Below, one piece after another: positions 1 to 7,838 of a DNA stretch of 64,000 nucleotides. The stretch is taken from assembly GCF_050278625.1 (NCBI RefSeq), contig NZ_JBNNTI010000017.1:13807-77806 (forward strand), written 5' to 3'. The notes beneath the pieces were generated by a model. The model was not told the DNA's origin, made no database searches, and was given only the letters and a program-made list of their open reading frames with translations. The stretch comes from Viridibacillus sp050278625. GTDB lineage: Bacteria > Bacillota > Bacilli > Bacillales_A > Planococcaceae. Position numbers and translations under genes: made by a program. Positions within the stretch are counted from its first letter, which is position 1, and every line of letters begins with the position of its first letter.

Positions 1-2
1 AT

Positions 3-125
3 TGTGAACATTGTCGAGAATCAGTTTACAGTGGCGAAGGTGTCACATTTGAAGGTGACATATATTGCGGGACGAGTTGTTTAGGAGAGCATCTATTAGT
101 TGAAGGAGTTGCAGAAGGCATATAA
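3..125 (+). CDS. C-terminal part of a small zinc-finger-like phage protein (partial)
   Basis: The reading frame is open from base 3 to the TAA at 123-125, and its start lies before the window. The 40 visible residues carry two Cys pairs, CEHC near the beginning and CGTSC about 20 residues later, spaced as in a small treble-clef or zinc-ribbon protein. It lies directly upstream of the YqaJ/RecT recombination pair, so it belongs to the prophage early operon. Function unknown; the Cys pairing is seen and zinc binding is inferred. Confidence 0.5.
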   Translation, partial: CEHCRESVYSGEGVTFEGDIYCGTSCLGEHLLVEGVAEGI

Positions 126-128
126 AAA

Positions 129-149
129 GACCACTCTGCGAAAGTGGTC
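129..149 (+). terminator. hairpin between early genes
   Basis: GACCACT at 129-135 pairs perfectly with AGTGGTC at 143-149 across a 7-base loop. No T-run follows, so it may be a processing or attenuation hairpin rather than a true terminator. Confidence 0.35.
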
Positions 150-203
150 CTACAACAAAGAAATTTAATTAAGGTGATTATATCACAGAGGGAGAGAACA
201 CGC

Positions 204-1139
204 ATGTTTGAATCATTTGCAAATACCGCTGAAATGTCACGAGGTGAATGGCTAGATGTTCGAAGATCAGGAATCGGCGGTAGTGATGCTGCCGTTATCC
301 TAGGCTTCAACAAATGGAAATCTCCGTTCCAACTATACCTTGAAAAAACAGGCGATTACAAAGAAGAATCGAACAACGAATTTATCTATTGGGGCAATGT
401 CTTAGAGGATGTTGTGGCCAAAGAATTTCAAGAACGTACAGGAAAGAAGGTTCGTAAAAAGAACCAAATGCTACGTCATAAAGAACATCAATTCATGACA
501 GCTAACCTAGATCGTGTGGTTGTTGGTGAAAAGGCATTCCTAGAATGCAAAACAACTTCAGCATATAAAACTGACGACTGGGAAGGTGATGAGATACCTG
601 CAGCTTATTTATGCCAGGTGCAACACTATATGGCGGTTACAGGGTTCGAAAAAGCCTATATTGCAGTATTAATCGGTGGTAATAAGTTTGTTTGGAAGGA
701 AATTGAGCGTGATGAAGAGCTCATTGAAATCATGATTGAGCGTGAAAAATACTTTTGGGAAAACCATGTTCTCGCTGAAGTTCCGCCAGAAATTGATGGA
801 TCTGATGCAGCTGTCGAATTCATATCAAAACGTTACACAGAAAATCCTGATGAAGTTGTTATGTTAGATACAGATAAAGAAAAAATCATCGATGCTTTAG
901 AGAACGTTAAGGCTGAAATTAAGGGTCTTGAAGAGTTGGAAAAGAAATATACCAATCAGCTTAAAATGTCACTGGAAACAGCATCAGAGGGCGTCACAGA
1001 GAACTATAGATTGACATACAAGACAATCAATCAAAATCGAATCGATTCCAAGCTGTTACGTGAGGAATTACCAAACATTTTTAAGAAATATACGAAGCAA
1101 TCAAGCTACCGCAAATTTGGATATAAAAAAGTGAACTAA
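204..1139 (+). CDS. yqaJ: YqaJ-family phage exonuclease (recombination nuclease)
   Basis: This 311-residue protein matches the YqaJ viral recombinase family, a PD-(D/E)XK 5'-3' exonuclease that resects double-stranded DNA to give single strands for the annealing protein encoded next. Visible family signatures are the GIGGSDAA motif, the LGFNKWKSPFQLY stretch, ED in GNVLEDVVAKEF, and the metal-binding D and E-x-K in ANLDRV and FLECKTT. The C-terminal third is charged and probably coiled. The frame is open from 144, but the ATG at 204 has the GAGGGAGAG ribosome site just upstream and gives the usual N-terminus. RecT follows 16 bases downstream. Confidence 0.9.
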   Translation: MFESFANTAEMSRGEWLDVRRSGIGGSDAAVILGFNKWKSPFQLYLEKTGDYKEESNNEFIYWGNVLEDVVAKEFQERTGKKVRKKNQMLRHKEHQFMTANLDRVVVGEKAFLECKTTSAYKTDDWEGDEIPAAYLCQVQHYMAVTGFEKAYIAVLIGGNKFVWKEIERDEELIEIMIEREKYFWENHVLAEVPPEIDGSDAAVEFISKRYTENPDEVVMLDTDKEKIIDALENVKAEIKGLEELEKKYTNQLKMSLETASEGVTENYRLTYKTINQNRIDSKLLREELPNIFKKYTKQSSYRKFGYKKVN

Positions 1140-1155
1140 TAGGAGGAATTTTATT

Positions 1156-1974
1156 ATGGCAACTAACAACGAATTAAAAGAGCAAATGAAACAGAAGGCA
1201 CCTGCAACATCTCAACAAAAACCGAAAACAATCGAGGACTATTTAAAACAAATGGCCCCAGCAATGGCAGAAGCATTACCAAAACATATGAGTGTGGACC
1301 GTTTAACTCGTCTAACAATGACAACTATTCGCACCACTCCAACATTACGAGAAGCTGATGTATCGAGTTTATTAGGGGCAGTGATGCAAGCTGCACAACT
1401 TGGCTTAGAACCTGGGTTACTAGGTCAGTGCTACTTACTACCATTCAAAAATAACAAAAAAGGCATCACAGAAGTTCAATTTATCATCGGATACAAAGGA
1501 ATGATAGACCTAGCGCGTCGTAGTGGTCATATTCAATCTATTTACGCTCATGCGGTATATGAAAACGACACGTTCGATTATGAATTAGGCCTTGAACCAA
1601 AATTGAAGCATATCCCTACTATGTCACAGGACAAAGGAGCATTCATTGGTGCTTATGCAGCTGCCCACTTCAAAGACGGCGGTCATCAATTTGAGTTCAT
1701 GTCAAAAGCAGATATTGAGAAGCGTAAAGGACGTTCTAAATCAGCTAATTCAAGTTACTCTCCATGGTCTTCTGACTATGAAGAAATGGCTAAGAAAACA
1801 GTAGTTCGCCACATGTGGAAATACTTGCCGATTAGTGTCGAGACACAAGAGCAAATTGCTCATGACGAGGGTGTAGGTCGCAACATTAAAGATGTAACTC
1901 CTGATGATGATTTGTTTGTACAAGCACCTGATGAAATTATCGAAGCTAATTCAGAGTCGGTACAAGAAGTTTAG
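1156..1974 (+). CDS. recT: RecT-family single-strand annealing protein
   Basis: This 272-residue RecT/YqaK-type annealase would coat the single-stranded DNA made by the YqaJ nuclease and anneal homologous strands during phage recombination or replication. Family signatures include the Lys/Gln-rich N-terminus, ALPKHMSVDRL, the LLGAVMQAAQLGLEPG block, the QFIIGYKGMIDLARRSG core and the KKTVVRHMWKYLP stretch. An AGGAGG ribosome site sits ahead of the ATG. Size and order (exonuclease then annealase) match the skin/PBSX group. The acidic C-terminal tail is typical and variable. Confidence 0.95.
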   Translation: MATNNELKEQMKQKAPATSQQKPKTIEDYLKQMAPAMAEALPKHMSVDRLTRLTMTTIRTTPTLREADVSSLLGAVMQAAQLGLEPGLLGQCYLLPFKNNKKGITEVQFIIGYKGMIDLARRSGHIQSIYAHAVYENDTFDYELGLEPKLKHIPTMSQDKGAFIGAYAAAHFKDGGHQFEFMSKADIEKRKGRSKSANSSYSPWSSDYEEMAKKTVVRHMWKYLPISVETQEQIAHDEGVGRNIKDVTPDDDLFVQAPDEIIEANSESVQEV

Positions 1975-1982
1975 TAAGAGAC

Positions 1983-2003
1983 GGGGAGTAATCCCCTTCT
2001 TTT
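1983..2003 (+). terminator. weak terminator after recT
   Basis: GGGGA at 1983-1987 pairs with TCCCC at 1992-1996 around a GTAA loop and is followed by TTCTTTT. It is short and probably leaky, since early genes continue downstream. Confidence 0.45.
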
Positions 2004-2049
2004 CAAAAGCTACTGGCAAGATGATTTTTATTCCATAGGGGGAAAGCAA

Positions 2050-2280
2050 ATGAACATAATTGAAGAACAATTTTTAACTAAAGAAAAAGCTCCGGAATGC
2101 TGCACTTATTGTGATGAAGAGAAAAGTTTCTTAATGGTAAAACCTACTGCAATGTCTATTAATGGAGAAATGACAGTGAACGTTAATCTTACTTCACGAC
2201 AGCATTGGATATGTTTAGAGTGCCTTTCGTTGGAAATAGATGCGATGGGCCATAGCGTAGATATTCACGAATACGAGTAA
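2050..2280 (+). CDS. small Cys-rich phage protein
   Basis: A 76-residue protein preceded by a GGGGG-type ribosome site. Two Cys pairs (CCTYC near residue 17 and CLEC near residue 57) are spaced like a zinc ribbon with a beta-rich segment between them, resembling small phage zinc-binding proteins. It lies between recT and the replication initiator in the same direction. Function not recognised; zinc binding is inferred from the Cys spacing. Confidence 0.65.
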   Translation: MNIIEEQFLTKEKAPECCTYCDEEKSFLMVKPTAMSINGEMTVNVNLTSRQHWICLECLSLEIDAMGHSVDIHEYE

Positions 2281-2292
2281 AGGGGGTACATC

Positions 2293-3273
2293 ATGGCTAA
2301 ATACAGACAAGTACACACAACATTCTGGGATGATTCATTTGTTCTAGACCTAACACCAGAAGAAAAATACTTCTATTTGTACCTAATGACCAATGGAAAA
2401 ACAACTCAATGTGGCATCTACGAATTGCCGTACCGAGTGATTGAAATGCATTCAGGTTACAACCGAGAAACAGTAGAAAAATTACTACAACGATTCGTAG
2501 ACTACGGAAAAATTTCTTATCACGTACCAACAAAAGAAATCATGATAAATAATTGGGCTCGATACAACTTTATTAATTCACCAAAGGTTAAAAAGTGTAT
2601 CGAAAAAGAGTTGCTTGAGGTAAAACATAAACCATTTGTGAATGAATATCTTACCTCTTTAGAACAGTACGGATACCGTATCGATACCGTATCAATACAG
2701 TTAAATGACAACTCTGAATCAAAAGTATTAGAACCTAGTAATACCAATGGTTCGATACCGTATCAATACCCTATGGATAGTCCATGCATAGACCTGGGGG
2801 AAGAAGAAGAAAAAGAAGAAGAAAAAGAAGAAGAAAAAGAAGAAGAACAAGAAGAAGAAAGAGAAGAAGAACAACAACAACAACAACAACAAGAAAGAGA
2901 ACCGTCAATCGGCAAGTTGACAGATTATCATTTCTCTAAAATCATTAATCTATTTCAAAACAATATTGCTCCAATCACTCAATTTAAATCAGAAGAGCTT
3001 GGCATGATCTATGACCAACATCCAGCTGATTTAGCAGTCGAAGCAATGAAAGAAACTATCAGAACTGAAAAGGTTACAAAACCTATCAAATACTTTGAAG
3101 GCATCTTAAATTCTTGGAAACGTGCAAATATCAAAACGATACATGATTTAGAAACACATCGAAAACGAGGTGAAAACAATGGAGCCAATCGGAAAACATC
3201 TGGAGGGTTACATGAACAGCAATCCAGAATTCAAGAAGAGAATGAACGACGTAAGAAAATCGCTGGCATCTAA
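2293..3273 (+). CDS. phage replication organizer, DnaD-like
   Basis: A 326-residue replisome-organizer protein. The N-terminal ~110 residues (MAKYRQVHTTFWDD, TPEEKYFYLYLMTN, YELPYRVIEMHSGY) are the winged-helix domain of phage DnaD/YqaL initiators. The C-terminal ~90 residues (YFEGILNSW near the end) are the DnaD/DnaB2 domain. Between them, at about residues 170-203, is a low-complexity tract almost wholly of Glu, Lys and Gln. It would bind the phage origin and recruit the helicase loader encoded next, whose start overlaps its 3' end. The overlap implies coupled translation. The family call is firm; origin binding is inferred. Confidence 0.88.
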   Translation: MAKYRQVHTTFWDDSFVLDLTPEEKYFYLYLMTNGKTTQCGIYELPYRVIEMHSGYNRETVEKLLQRFVDYGKISYHVPTKEIMINNWARYNFINSPKVKKCIEKELLEVKHKPFVNEYLTSLEQYGYRIDTVSIQLNDNSESKVLEPSNTNGSIPYQYPMDSPCIDLGEEEEKEEEKEEEKEEEQEEEREEEQQQQQQQEREPSIGKLTDYHFSKIINLFQNNIAPITQFKSEELGMIYDQHPADLAVEAMKETIRTEKVTKPIKYFEGILNSWKRANIKTIHDLETHRKRGENNGANRKTSGGLHEQQSRIQEENERRKKIAGI

Positions 3274-4093
3274 TCCTATTGAAATTCTTACAATACCGTC
3301 TGATAAATGCCCTCACTTTAAATGTGATGGTACAGGCTGGATTCAAATTAAAGATTGGTCTAAGCGACACACAAGATTAGAACAAGATGAATGGCGAGAA
3401 AAATGCCAATGTTACGAACAACGTATGCGACAAATTGAAATAAATAAAAAGCTAAAGTTAGCAGGAATACCAAAAATATTTCAAGGACTATCGCTCAACT
3501 CCTTTGACCTAGATGCCTATAAGCAAAAGGACAGTAAAGATACAGCTCGTTTAGCTAAAAAAGCTGCAGGTAATTATGTGGTTAATTATAAGCAGATGGC
3601 TGAAATCGGAAAAGGCATGTATTTCTACAGTGATATTAAAGGCTCAGGCAAAACGAGACTAGTATCTAGTTTAGCTAACGCCTTGGTTAAAGAACATGGT
3701 ATCAGCGTTGCATTTGTAAAGGCTCAAAACTTATTTAAAGAGATTCAGAAAACATTCAATAAAAAATCAGAGGTATCGGAACTAGAAGTTACTGCAGCAT
3801 TCAAAGATGTTGATGTATTGATTATTGATGATATCGCTGTAGAAAAGCCAAGTGATTTTGCAGAGCGTACACTATTCGATATTATCGATTATCGACTTGA
3901 ACAGAAAAAACCAGTGTTACTTACGTCAAATCGAACGATAGATGAACTTGATGAATTATATCCAGGTGAACGTGTTAGTAGCCGCATACGCAAGATGTGT
4001 TATGAAATTTTCATACCTGAAGAGTCAGTTCGAGATTTAGAAAGCAAACAGGAAAACGCAGATATTGAAAAGATATTGTTCGGAGGCAACTAA
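3212..4093 (+). CDS. DnaC-like helicase loader ATPase
   Basis: An AAA+ protein of 293 residues from the ATG at 3212, which has GGAGGG at 3202-3207; a GTG at 3170 in the same frame lacks a spaced ribosome site. It has an N-terminal Cys cluster (CPHFKCDGTG and CQC), Walker A GSGKT after FYSDIK, Walker B VLIIDD, a sensor-1 LLTSNR and the arginine-finger region ERVSSRIRKMC. The family (DnaC/DnaI/YqaM) loads the replicative helicase at the phage origin with the DnaD-like partner upstream. Its 5' end lies inside the upstream gene, as is usual for this pair. Confidence 0.92.
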   Translation: MNSNPEFKKRMNDVRKSLASNPIEILTIPSDKCPHFKCDGTGWIQIKDWSKRHTRLEQDEWREKCQCYEQRMRQIEINKKLKLAGIPKIFQGLSLNSFDLDAYKQKDSKDTARLAKKAAGNYVVNYKQMAEIGKGMYFYSDIKGSGKTRLVSSLANALVKEHGISVAFVKAQNLFKEIQKTFNKKSEVSELEVTAAFKDVDVLIIDDIAVEKPSDFAERTLFDIIDYRLEQKKPVLLTSNRTIDELDELYPGERVSSRIRKMCYEIFIPEESVRDLESKQENADIEKILFGGN

Positions 4094-4222
4094 ATGCTTG
4101 AACAACTACAAACAGAGTACTCACAGCTGGCGGTGGAGTTGCAGCAGTTGCGGAATGAAGTATTAATCACATTGGAGGGATTAAGTAATGAAAAGAAAAC
4201 TGACGTTAAAAGTGACTGTTGA
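4094..4222 (+). CDS. short coiled-coil peptide
   Basis: A 42-residue ORF begins at the ATG right after the helicase-loader stop, with GGAGG at 4082-4086. The sequence is a Leu/Gln/Glu-rich heptad pattern (LEQLQTEYSQLAVELQQLR), so a short coiled coil. Its 3' end overlaps the next gene by 35 bases. Function unknown; it could be a coupling leader. Confidence 0.5.
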   Translation: MLEQLQTEYSQLAVELQQLRNEVLITLEGLSNEKKTDVKSDC

Positions 4223-4382
4223 ATTTGAAATGCAACAACATAATTTTGAAAACGAATTGTTCCACTGGGGCGGTAATTACGATGACTTAAACGACTTCGA
4301 AAAGTTAAAAGTTCTCGAAGATGCATCTTGGGGAATTACAGAAACAAAAGAAATCACAAGTGATGAGGTGATTGGGAAATGA
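4188..4382 (+). CDS. small phage protein, unknown function
   Basis: A 64-residue protein with a strong GGAGGGATTAAGTA ribosome region before its ATG. The N-terminus is a basic beta strand (MKRKLTLKVTVEFEM) followed by an acidic, aromatic middle. Its stop overlaps the next start by ATGA, so the two are translationally coupled. No family recognised. Confidence 0.65.
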   Translation: MKRKLTLKVTVEFEMQQHNFENELFHWGGNYDDLNDFEKLKVLEDASWGITETKEITSDEVIGK

Positions 4383-4576
4383 GCGAACAAATGAGTCGTA
4401 ATGACTTTCATGAGTTCTTGCCTAAAAGTTTGGGGACTCAAATGATTGTATCTGGATTAACTACGCTAGTTGAAGATGAAAGATTTGATCCTCGCCAAGC
4501 GCTACAAATACTAGAAATTGCAGGGCAAGAATGCTTCTTTGCATTACATGAGATAAAGAAAGAGGTGTCCAAATGA
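4379..4576 (+). CDS. small phage protein, unknown function
   Basis: A 65-residue acidic, mostly helical protein that shares ATGA overlaps with both neighbours (4379 and 4573), marking a compact early operon. It has no Cys clusters, membrane segments or recognised motif. Confidence 0.65.
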   Translation: MSEQMSRNDFHEFLPKSLGTQMIVSGLTTLVEDERFDPRQALQILEIAGQECFFALHEIKKEVSK

Positions 4577-4917
4577 GCGGAAAAGTGAAGGTTAGTAAAG
4601 ATGTTGCGGAGAGAATTAACTACGTAAAGGGTTACACGGATGAATGGTCGATTATCGATTACTTAATGAACTCAACTTTAGGTAAGGATGAACAGGTTCT
4701 AGCGGTGAAAGGCTATTTTAATGATTACGAAGTCGAGCAAACGCCAGAAGAGAACTTAGCCCAACAATACAATTATGCGCTTAACGAATGGGAAGGAGAA
4801 AGAAGAAGGCCGTTAAACATATCAGAAAAAGGTGTGTACAAAGATGGTTATATTGAGGGCATCCGTGATGCATTGTCAATTTTAAAAATAAAAATCCAAG
4901 GGGTGAACAGATTATGA
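4573..4917 (+). CDS. small phage protein, unknown function
   Basis: A 114-residue soluble protein, ATGA-coupled to the gene before and overlapping the one after. The segment KGVYKDGYIEGIRDAL looks like a short helical motif common in phage early proteins, but no family is recognised. The spacing supports co-transcription with 4188-5569. Confidence 0.65.
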   Translation: MSGKVKVSKDVAERINYVKGYTDEWSIIDYLMNSTLGKDEQVLAVKGYFNDYEVEQTPEENLAQQYNYALNEWEGERRRPLNISEKGVYKDGYIEGIRDALSILKIKIQGVNRL

Positions 4918-5123
4918 AACCAACATACATCGGATTTGACGGACAAACACCATACAGCGTTATCGGGTGGTTTGTAGATGGTGTGATAAAGCGTAAAACG
5001 TTTACCTACAACGTAGACGAGCATCAAGACATATTAGCTATGTATCATAACAAAATAGGTTTATACGGCAAGTGTGACGGTTATACGGTGCAATATTCAG
5101 AAGTGAAGGAGCGTGTGGCGTGA
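4914..5123 (+). CDS. small phage protein, unknown function
   Basis: A 69-residue protein overlapping its upstream neighbour by four bases, with AAGGGG ahead of the start. The pattern FDGQTPYSVIGWFVDGV suggests a beta-rich fold. No known family seen. Confidence 0.6.
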   Translation: MKPTYIGFDGQTPYSVIGWFVDGVIKRKTFTYNVDEHQDILAMYHNKIGLYGKCDGYTVQYSEVKERVA

Positions 5124-5569
5124 TGGGAGAGCGATCAAAAAAGCAATTGAATAAATATCAGCTCATCGATATGGGACATGCTTTAAGAAATGGAAATAGA
5201 TTTTATACAGAAGCCAATAATCAAAACTGGAACGACTTAGTTAAAGAAGGTTTTGCTACTAAGCATCCAGGGTGGGAAGAGAATATGGCTTATTTCCGAG
5301 TAACAGAAGATGGTAAAAAGGCAATGAATTTGTCAGATCATCAAATTGGAAAGCTTATACACGCATTTGGTTTAGATTACTCTAAAAAGCCATACAGAAA
5401 TTATTATTTCAGTGGGAAGAATATCGATGATGAATGGGAAGATTTATGTTCTAAAGGATACGCAGATAAAGACATTCAGGAAGATGGTATCTATTATTCA
5501 GGCACTTTAAAGGGTCTTAGAAAAGTATTTAGACGAAATATCAGCGCCGAGTATTTTGAAGCAATTTAA
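5123..5569 (+). CDS. phage protein with duplicated helical modules
   Basis: A 148-residue soluble protein. The frame begins at GTG 5120, but the ATG at 5123 overlapping the previous stop is the better start, with AAGGAG upstream. Two halves look alike: each has a GKLIHA/LIDMGHA-type helix, an aromatic-rich run (FYTEANNQNWNDL and YYFSGKNIDDEWEDL), then a G-[FY]A-[TD]K motif. This suggests an internal duplication. Function unknown. Confidence 0.65.
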   Translation: MGERSKKQLNKYQLIDMGHALRNGNRFYTEANNQNWNDLVKEGFATKHPGWEENMAYFRVTEDGKKAMNLSDHQIGKLIHAFGLDYSKKPYRNYYFSGKNIDDEWEDLCSKGYADKDIQEDGIYYSGTLKGLRKVFRRNISAEYFEAI

Positions 5570-5571
5570 AG

Positions 5572-5598
5572 CACATCCCGAACATAAAGCGAAGGAGG
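5572..5598 (+). repeat. early leader repeat, copy A
   Basis: CACATCCCGAACATAAAGCG followed by AAGGAGG. The CGAACAT...GCGAA core recurs at 6872-6900 and 7118-7143, each time just upstream of a small ORF. Confidence 0.55.
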
Positions 5599-5605
5599 CT
5601 AACTG

Positions 5606-5754
5606 ATGACCACAAAACAAATCAAATGCCAAAACATGTACTCTCTGAATTAAGAAAATTGGGAATTATCAAAATTGAAGGTGATCCAATTGAGTTGCTA
5701 GATTACGAGGTTATACGTAGCGCATTGGTGGTTAAGCGTGCGGTGGAAAATTAG
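5606..5754 (+). pseudogene. small ORF with probable one-base frameshift
   Basis: An ATG at 5606 with a strong AAGGAGG site encodes MTTKQIK and then runs into a stop after 15 codons. Shifting frame at the A-run near 5624-5626 gives a well-formed 42-residue continuation (MPKHVLSELRKLG...VKRAVEN) ending at 5754. One A lost from the run would explain the break. Alternatively the ATG at 5626 is the real start, though it lacks a ribosome site. Confidence 0.5.
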
Positions 5755-5764
5755 GAGGATGAAG

Positions 5765-5959
5765 ATGAAAAGAATATATCGTACCTATGAAGATACGGAA
5801 GTATCAGTTTTATCAACCCAAGTAAAATGTCCATATTGCGGTGAAGAATGGCTAGAGGAAGATAAAGACGAATGTGGCAAAACTTATATTTTAACTTGCG
5901 ATGATGAGTTTGATGATGGATGCGGAAAACAATTTGAAATGAGCTTTGATGCTAGTTAA
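5765..5959 (+). CDS. zinc-ribbon-like small protein
   Basis: A 64-residue protein from the ATG at 5765, six bases after AGGAGG; the upstream in-frame codon at 5738 lies inside the previous ORF. CPYCGEEW and a later C-(n)-C pair (LTCDDEFDDGCGKQFE) form a typical rubredoxin-like zinc ribbon. Similar proteins are common in phage early operons, with unknown roles. Confidence 0.7.
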   Translation: MKRIYRTYEDTEVSVLSTQVKCPYCGEEWLEEDKDECGKTYILTCDDEFDDGCGKQFEMSFDAS

Positions 5960-5995
5960 TCGGAAGTGAGAGCGAATAACTAAGGAGGCTAACCA

Positions 5996-6256
5996 ATGAA
6001 CATGAAAAGAAACGGTATTTTAGTCGATAATCCTGCAGCGAGAGTTAAACGAACGAAAGTGAATCATAGTAAACAACAGTCAGTTAAGAAATATACGCAG
6101 TACGTTGAAATGGTATCAAGATACAACGGTGGTGCAACAGTTGTTACTCCAGATATACCGGAATACATCGCACAACTGAAAAGCGAAGGTTATTACGTCG
6201 CAATGACTTTTCCAGTTCGAGATTGGCAAGAGGAATACCAGGAGCAAATCAGCTAG
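5996..6256 (+). CDS. small basic phage protein
   Basis: An 86-residue protein preceded by TAAGGAGG, with a strongly basic N-terminal third (AARVKRTKVNHSKQQSVKK) and an acidic C-terminus. The basic region could contact nucleic acid, and its position just before ssb fits a DNA-metabolism operon. No family recognised. Confidence 0.65.
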   Translation: MNMKRNGILVDNPAARVKRTKVNHSKQQSVKKYTQYVEMVSRYNGGATVVTPDIPEYIAQLKSEGYYVAMTFPVRDWQEEYQEQIS

Positions 6257-6267
6257 GGGGAAAACAA

Positions 6268-6759
6268 ATGATAAACAGAGCGATATTAGTTGGACGGTTA
6301 ACAAAGGATCCTGAACTTAGATATAGCCAAAGTGGAGTGGCAGTTGCACGTTTTACATTAGCGGTCAATCGTACTTTCAAAGACGTTGACGGAGAAAAAC
6401 AAGCAGACTTCATCAATATCGTTGTTTGGCGTAAACAGGCTGAGAATACAGCGAACTTCTTAAAGAAGGGCAGTCTTGCAGGAATCGAAGGACGTATTCA
6501 AACAGGCTCGTATGAGGGCCAAGACGGCAAACGTATTTACACAACTGAGGTTGTTGCAGATAGCGTTCAGTTTTTAGAGCCTAGAGGGGTACAGGACAGT
6601 TCGAACGGACAAAGTAATACAAATGCTCAATCGCAACAGCAAAATGCACCACAGGGGCAATATGGAACGAATAACCAACAGCAAACACAGGTGAATGATG
6701 AACCGTTTTCTCAAGCAAATGGACAGATTCAAGTGGATGATTCAGATTTGCCGTTTTAA
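6268..6759 (+). CDS. ssb: single-stranded DNA-binding protein
   Basis: A 163-residue SSB. The OB fold spans about residues 1-105 (MINRAILVGRLTKDPELRY, VARFTLAVNR, DFINIVVWRKQAENTANF, GIEGRIQTGSY). A Gln/Asn-rich linker follows, and the acidic tip DDSDLPF recruits repair and replication partners. The start at 6268 follows AGGGGG; an in-frame codon at 6223 would only add a tail inside the previous gene. It would protect single strands during phage replication and RecT recombination. Confidence 0.97.
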   Translation: MINRAILVGRLTKDPELRYSQSGVAVARFTLAVNRTFKDVDGEKQADFINIVVWRKQAENTANFLKKGSLAGIEGRIQTGSYEGQDGKRIYTTEVVADSVQFLEPRGVQDSSNGQSNTNAQSQQQNAPQGQYGTNNQQQTQVNDEPFSQANGQIQVDDSDLPF

Positions 6760-6776
6760 GGAGGATAAGAAGAATA

Positions 6777-6869
6777 GTGAATGAAACATTTTTATTTTTA
6801 CTAGGGTGGTTTATAGGTGTATTAACAGGATGTTCTTATGTATTTGCGGATAAGGTTAAAAAGCTTTAG
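6777..6869 (+). CDS. 30-residue single-pass membrane peptide
   Basis: GTG at 6777, with AAGGAGG about 12 bases upstream, opens a 30-residue ORF that is one hydrophobic helix (FLFLLGWFIGVLTGC) with a basic C-terminus (KVKKL). Phages often carry such micro-membrane proteins. The long ribosome-site spacing makes the call moderate. Confidence 0.45.
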   Translation: MNETFLFLLGWFIGVLTGCSYVFADKVKKL

Positions 6870-6871
6870 TA

Positions 6872-6900
6872 CACATCACGAACATTGAGCGAAACAGGAA
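6872..6900 (+). repeat. early leader repeat, copy B
   Basis: CACATCACGAACATTGAGCG followed by AAACAGGAA. It shares the CGAACAT-nn-AGCGAA core with the copy at 5572 and extends into AAACAGG like the copy at 7118. Confidence 0.55.
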
Positions 6901-6912
6901 AGGGGAATGAAG

Positions 6913-7110
6913 ATGGATAGTAAATGTGGAGTTTGCAATTATGAAATACCTTTACACCATGTATCTTGTCATAAATTAGAAGACGATAAAATGTCAACAT
7001 TGTATCACGTAGCATGTTCTATTATCGCTAAAGATATTAAGCCTTGCGAGGACTGCGCTTATCATAGATTGGTTTGTGACGAATGTAGAGAAAGCCCTGT
7101 ATTAGAATAA
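6913..7110 (+). CDS. Cys/His-rich small protein
   Basis: A 65-residue protein from the ATG at 6913; the codon at 6907 sits too close to AAAGGGG. It has four Cys pairs or Cys-His groups (CGVC, SCHK, CEDC, CDEC), enough for two zinc sites. No known family. Confidence 0.6.
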   Translation: MDSKCGVCNYEIPLHHVSCHKLEDDKMSTLYHVACSIIAKDIKPCEDCAYHRLVCDECRESPVLE

Positions 7111-7117
7111 GACGAAT

Positions 7118-7143
7118 AACGAACATGAAACGAAACAGGAGGA
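7118..7143 (+). repeat. early leader repeat, copy C
   Basis: ACGAACATGAAACGAAACAG followed by GAGG, immediately upstream of the dUTPase start. It matches copies A and B in the CGAACAT core and copy B in the CGAAACAGGA part. Confidence 0.55.
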
Positions 7144-7149
7144 CAAACT

Positions 7150-7827
7150 ATGAATCTGAAAAAACTATTTGAGGCTCAGAGAGAGCTCGATGATTATATT
7201 GAACAGCAACATCCCGTACAACCAGGTGAGGATAGATTGAGTAAAAAGATTCTAGCTCTGTTAGTGGAATTAGGTGAATGCGCTAACGAATGGCGTGGGT
7301 TTAAGTTTTGGAGTAACGACCAGGAGCCGCGTATAGAAAAATATGATACTCCAATTAACGGTGAATATAACGCATTATTCTGTCCGAATTGTAATGGTAT
7401 TTATGATGTTGATCACGAACTGAATGGACAATGTGGAAGATATGTAACGCAACCATTAAAGCGAACAAATCCACTACTCGAAGAATACGTCGATTTCCTT
7501 CATTTATTTTTGAGTATTGGTTTAGAAGATGCGAAAAGATACGGAGAAAGTTATCCGATATATTTACAGTTTGATACTACTGAGTCAATAAAATACGAAA
7601 CAGTAACTACACAATTCAATTATTTATTTAATCAAATTGCATATTTTATGGATTGTGTTTGTTTACGAGAAATGGGCACAGAATCGGAAATTGAAGAACA
7701 ATACGAACAAATATTCAGAATGTGGGTTGGTTTAGGTGAAATGCTTAGCTTCACAGAAACCCAAATCGAACAAGCCTACTGGGAAAAATACGAGATCAAT
7801 AAGCAACGTCAACAAAACGGTTACTGA
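7150..7827 (+). CDS. dimeric dUTPase (MazG-like superfamily) with inserted zinc ribbon
   Basis: A 225-residue all-alpha dimeric dUTP diphosphatase, which hydrolyses dUTP to dUMP and limits uracil in phage DNA. The metal-binding pattern is seen in LALLVELGECANEWRGFKFW (E-x-x-E then E) and EEYVDFLHLFLSIGL (E and D). Between these helices, at about residues 78-96, is an insertion with CPNC and a later single Cys, like part of a zinc knuckle; many relatives lack or vary it. The protein is longer than the ~170-residue norm because of this insertion and its C-terminus. The AGGAGG site lies in leader repeat C. Confidence 0.85.
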   Translation: MNLKKLFEAQRELDDYIEQQHPVQPGEDRLSKKILALLVELGECANEWRGFKFWSNDQEPRIEKYDTPINGEYNALFCPNCNGIYDVDHELNGQCGRYVTQPLKRTNPLLEEYVDFLHLFLSIGLEDAKRYGESYPIYLQFDTTESIKYETVTTQFNYLFNQIAYFMDCVCLREMGTESEIEEQYEQIFRMWVGLGEMLSFTETQIEQAYWEKYEINKQRQQNGY

Positions 7828-7838
7828 GGTGAGATGAT

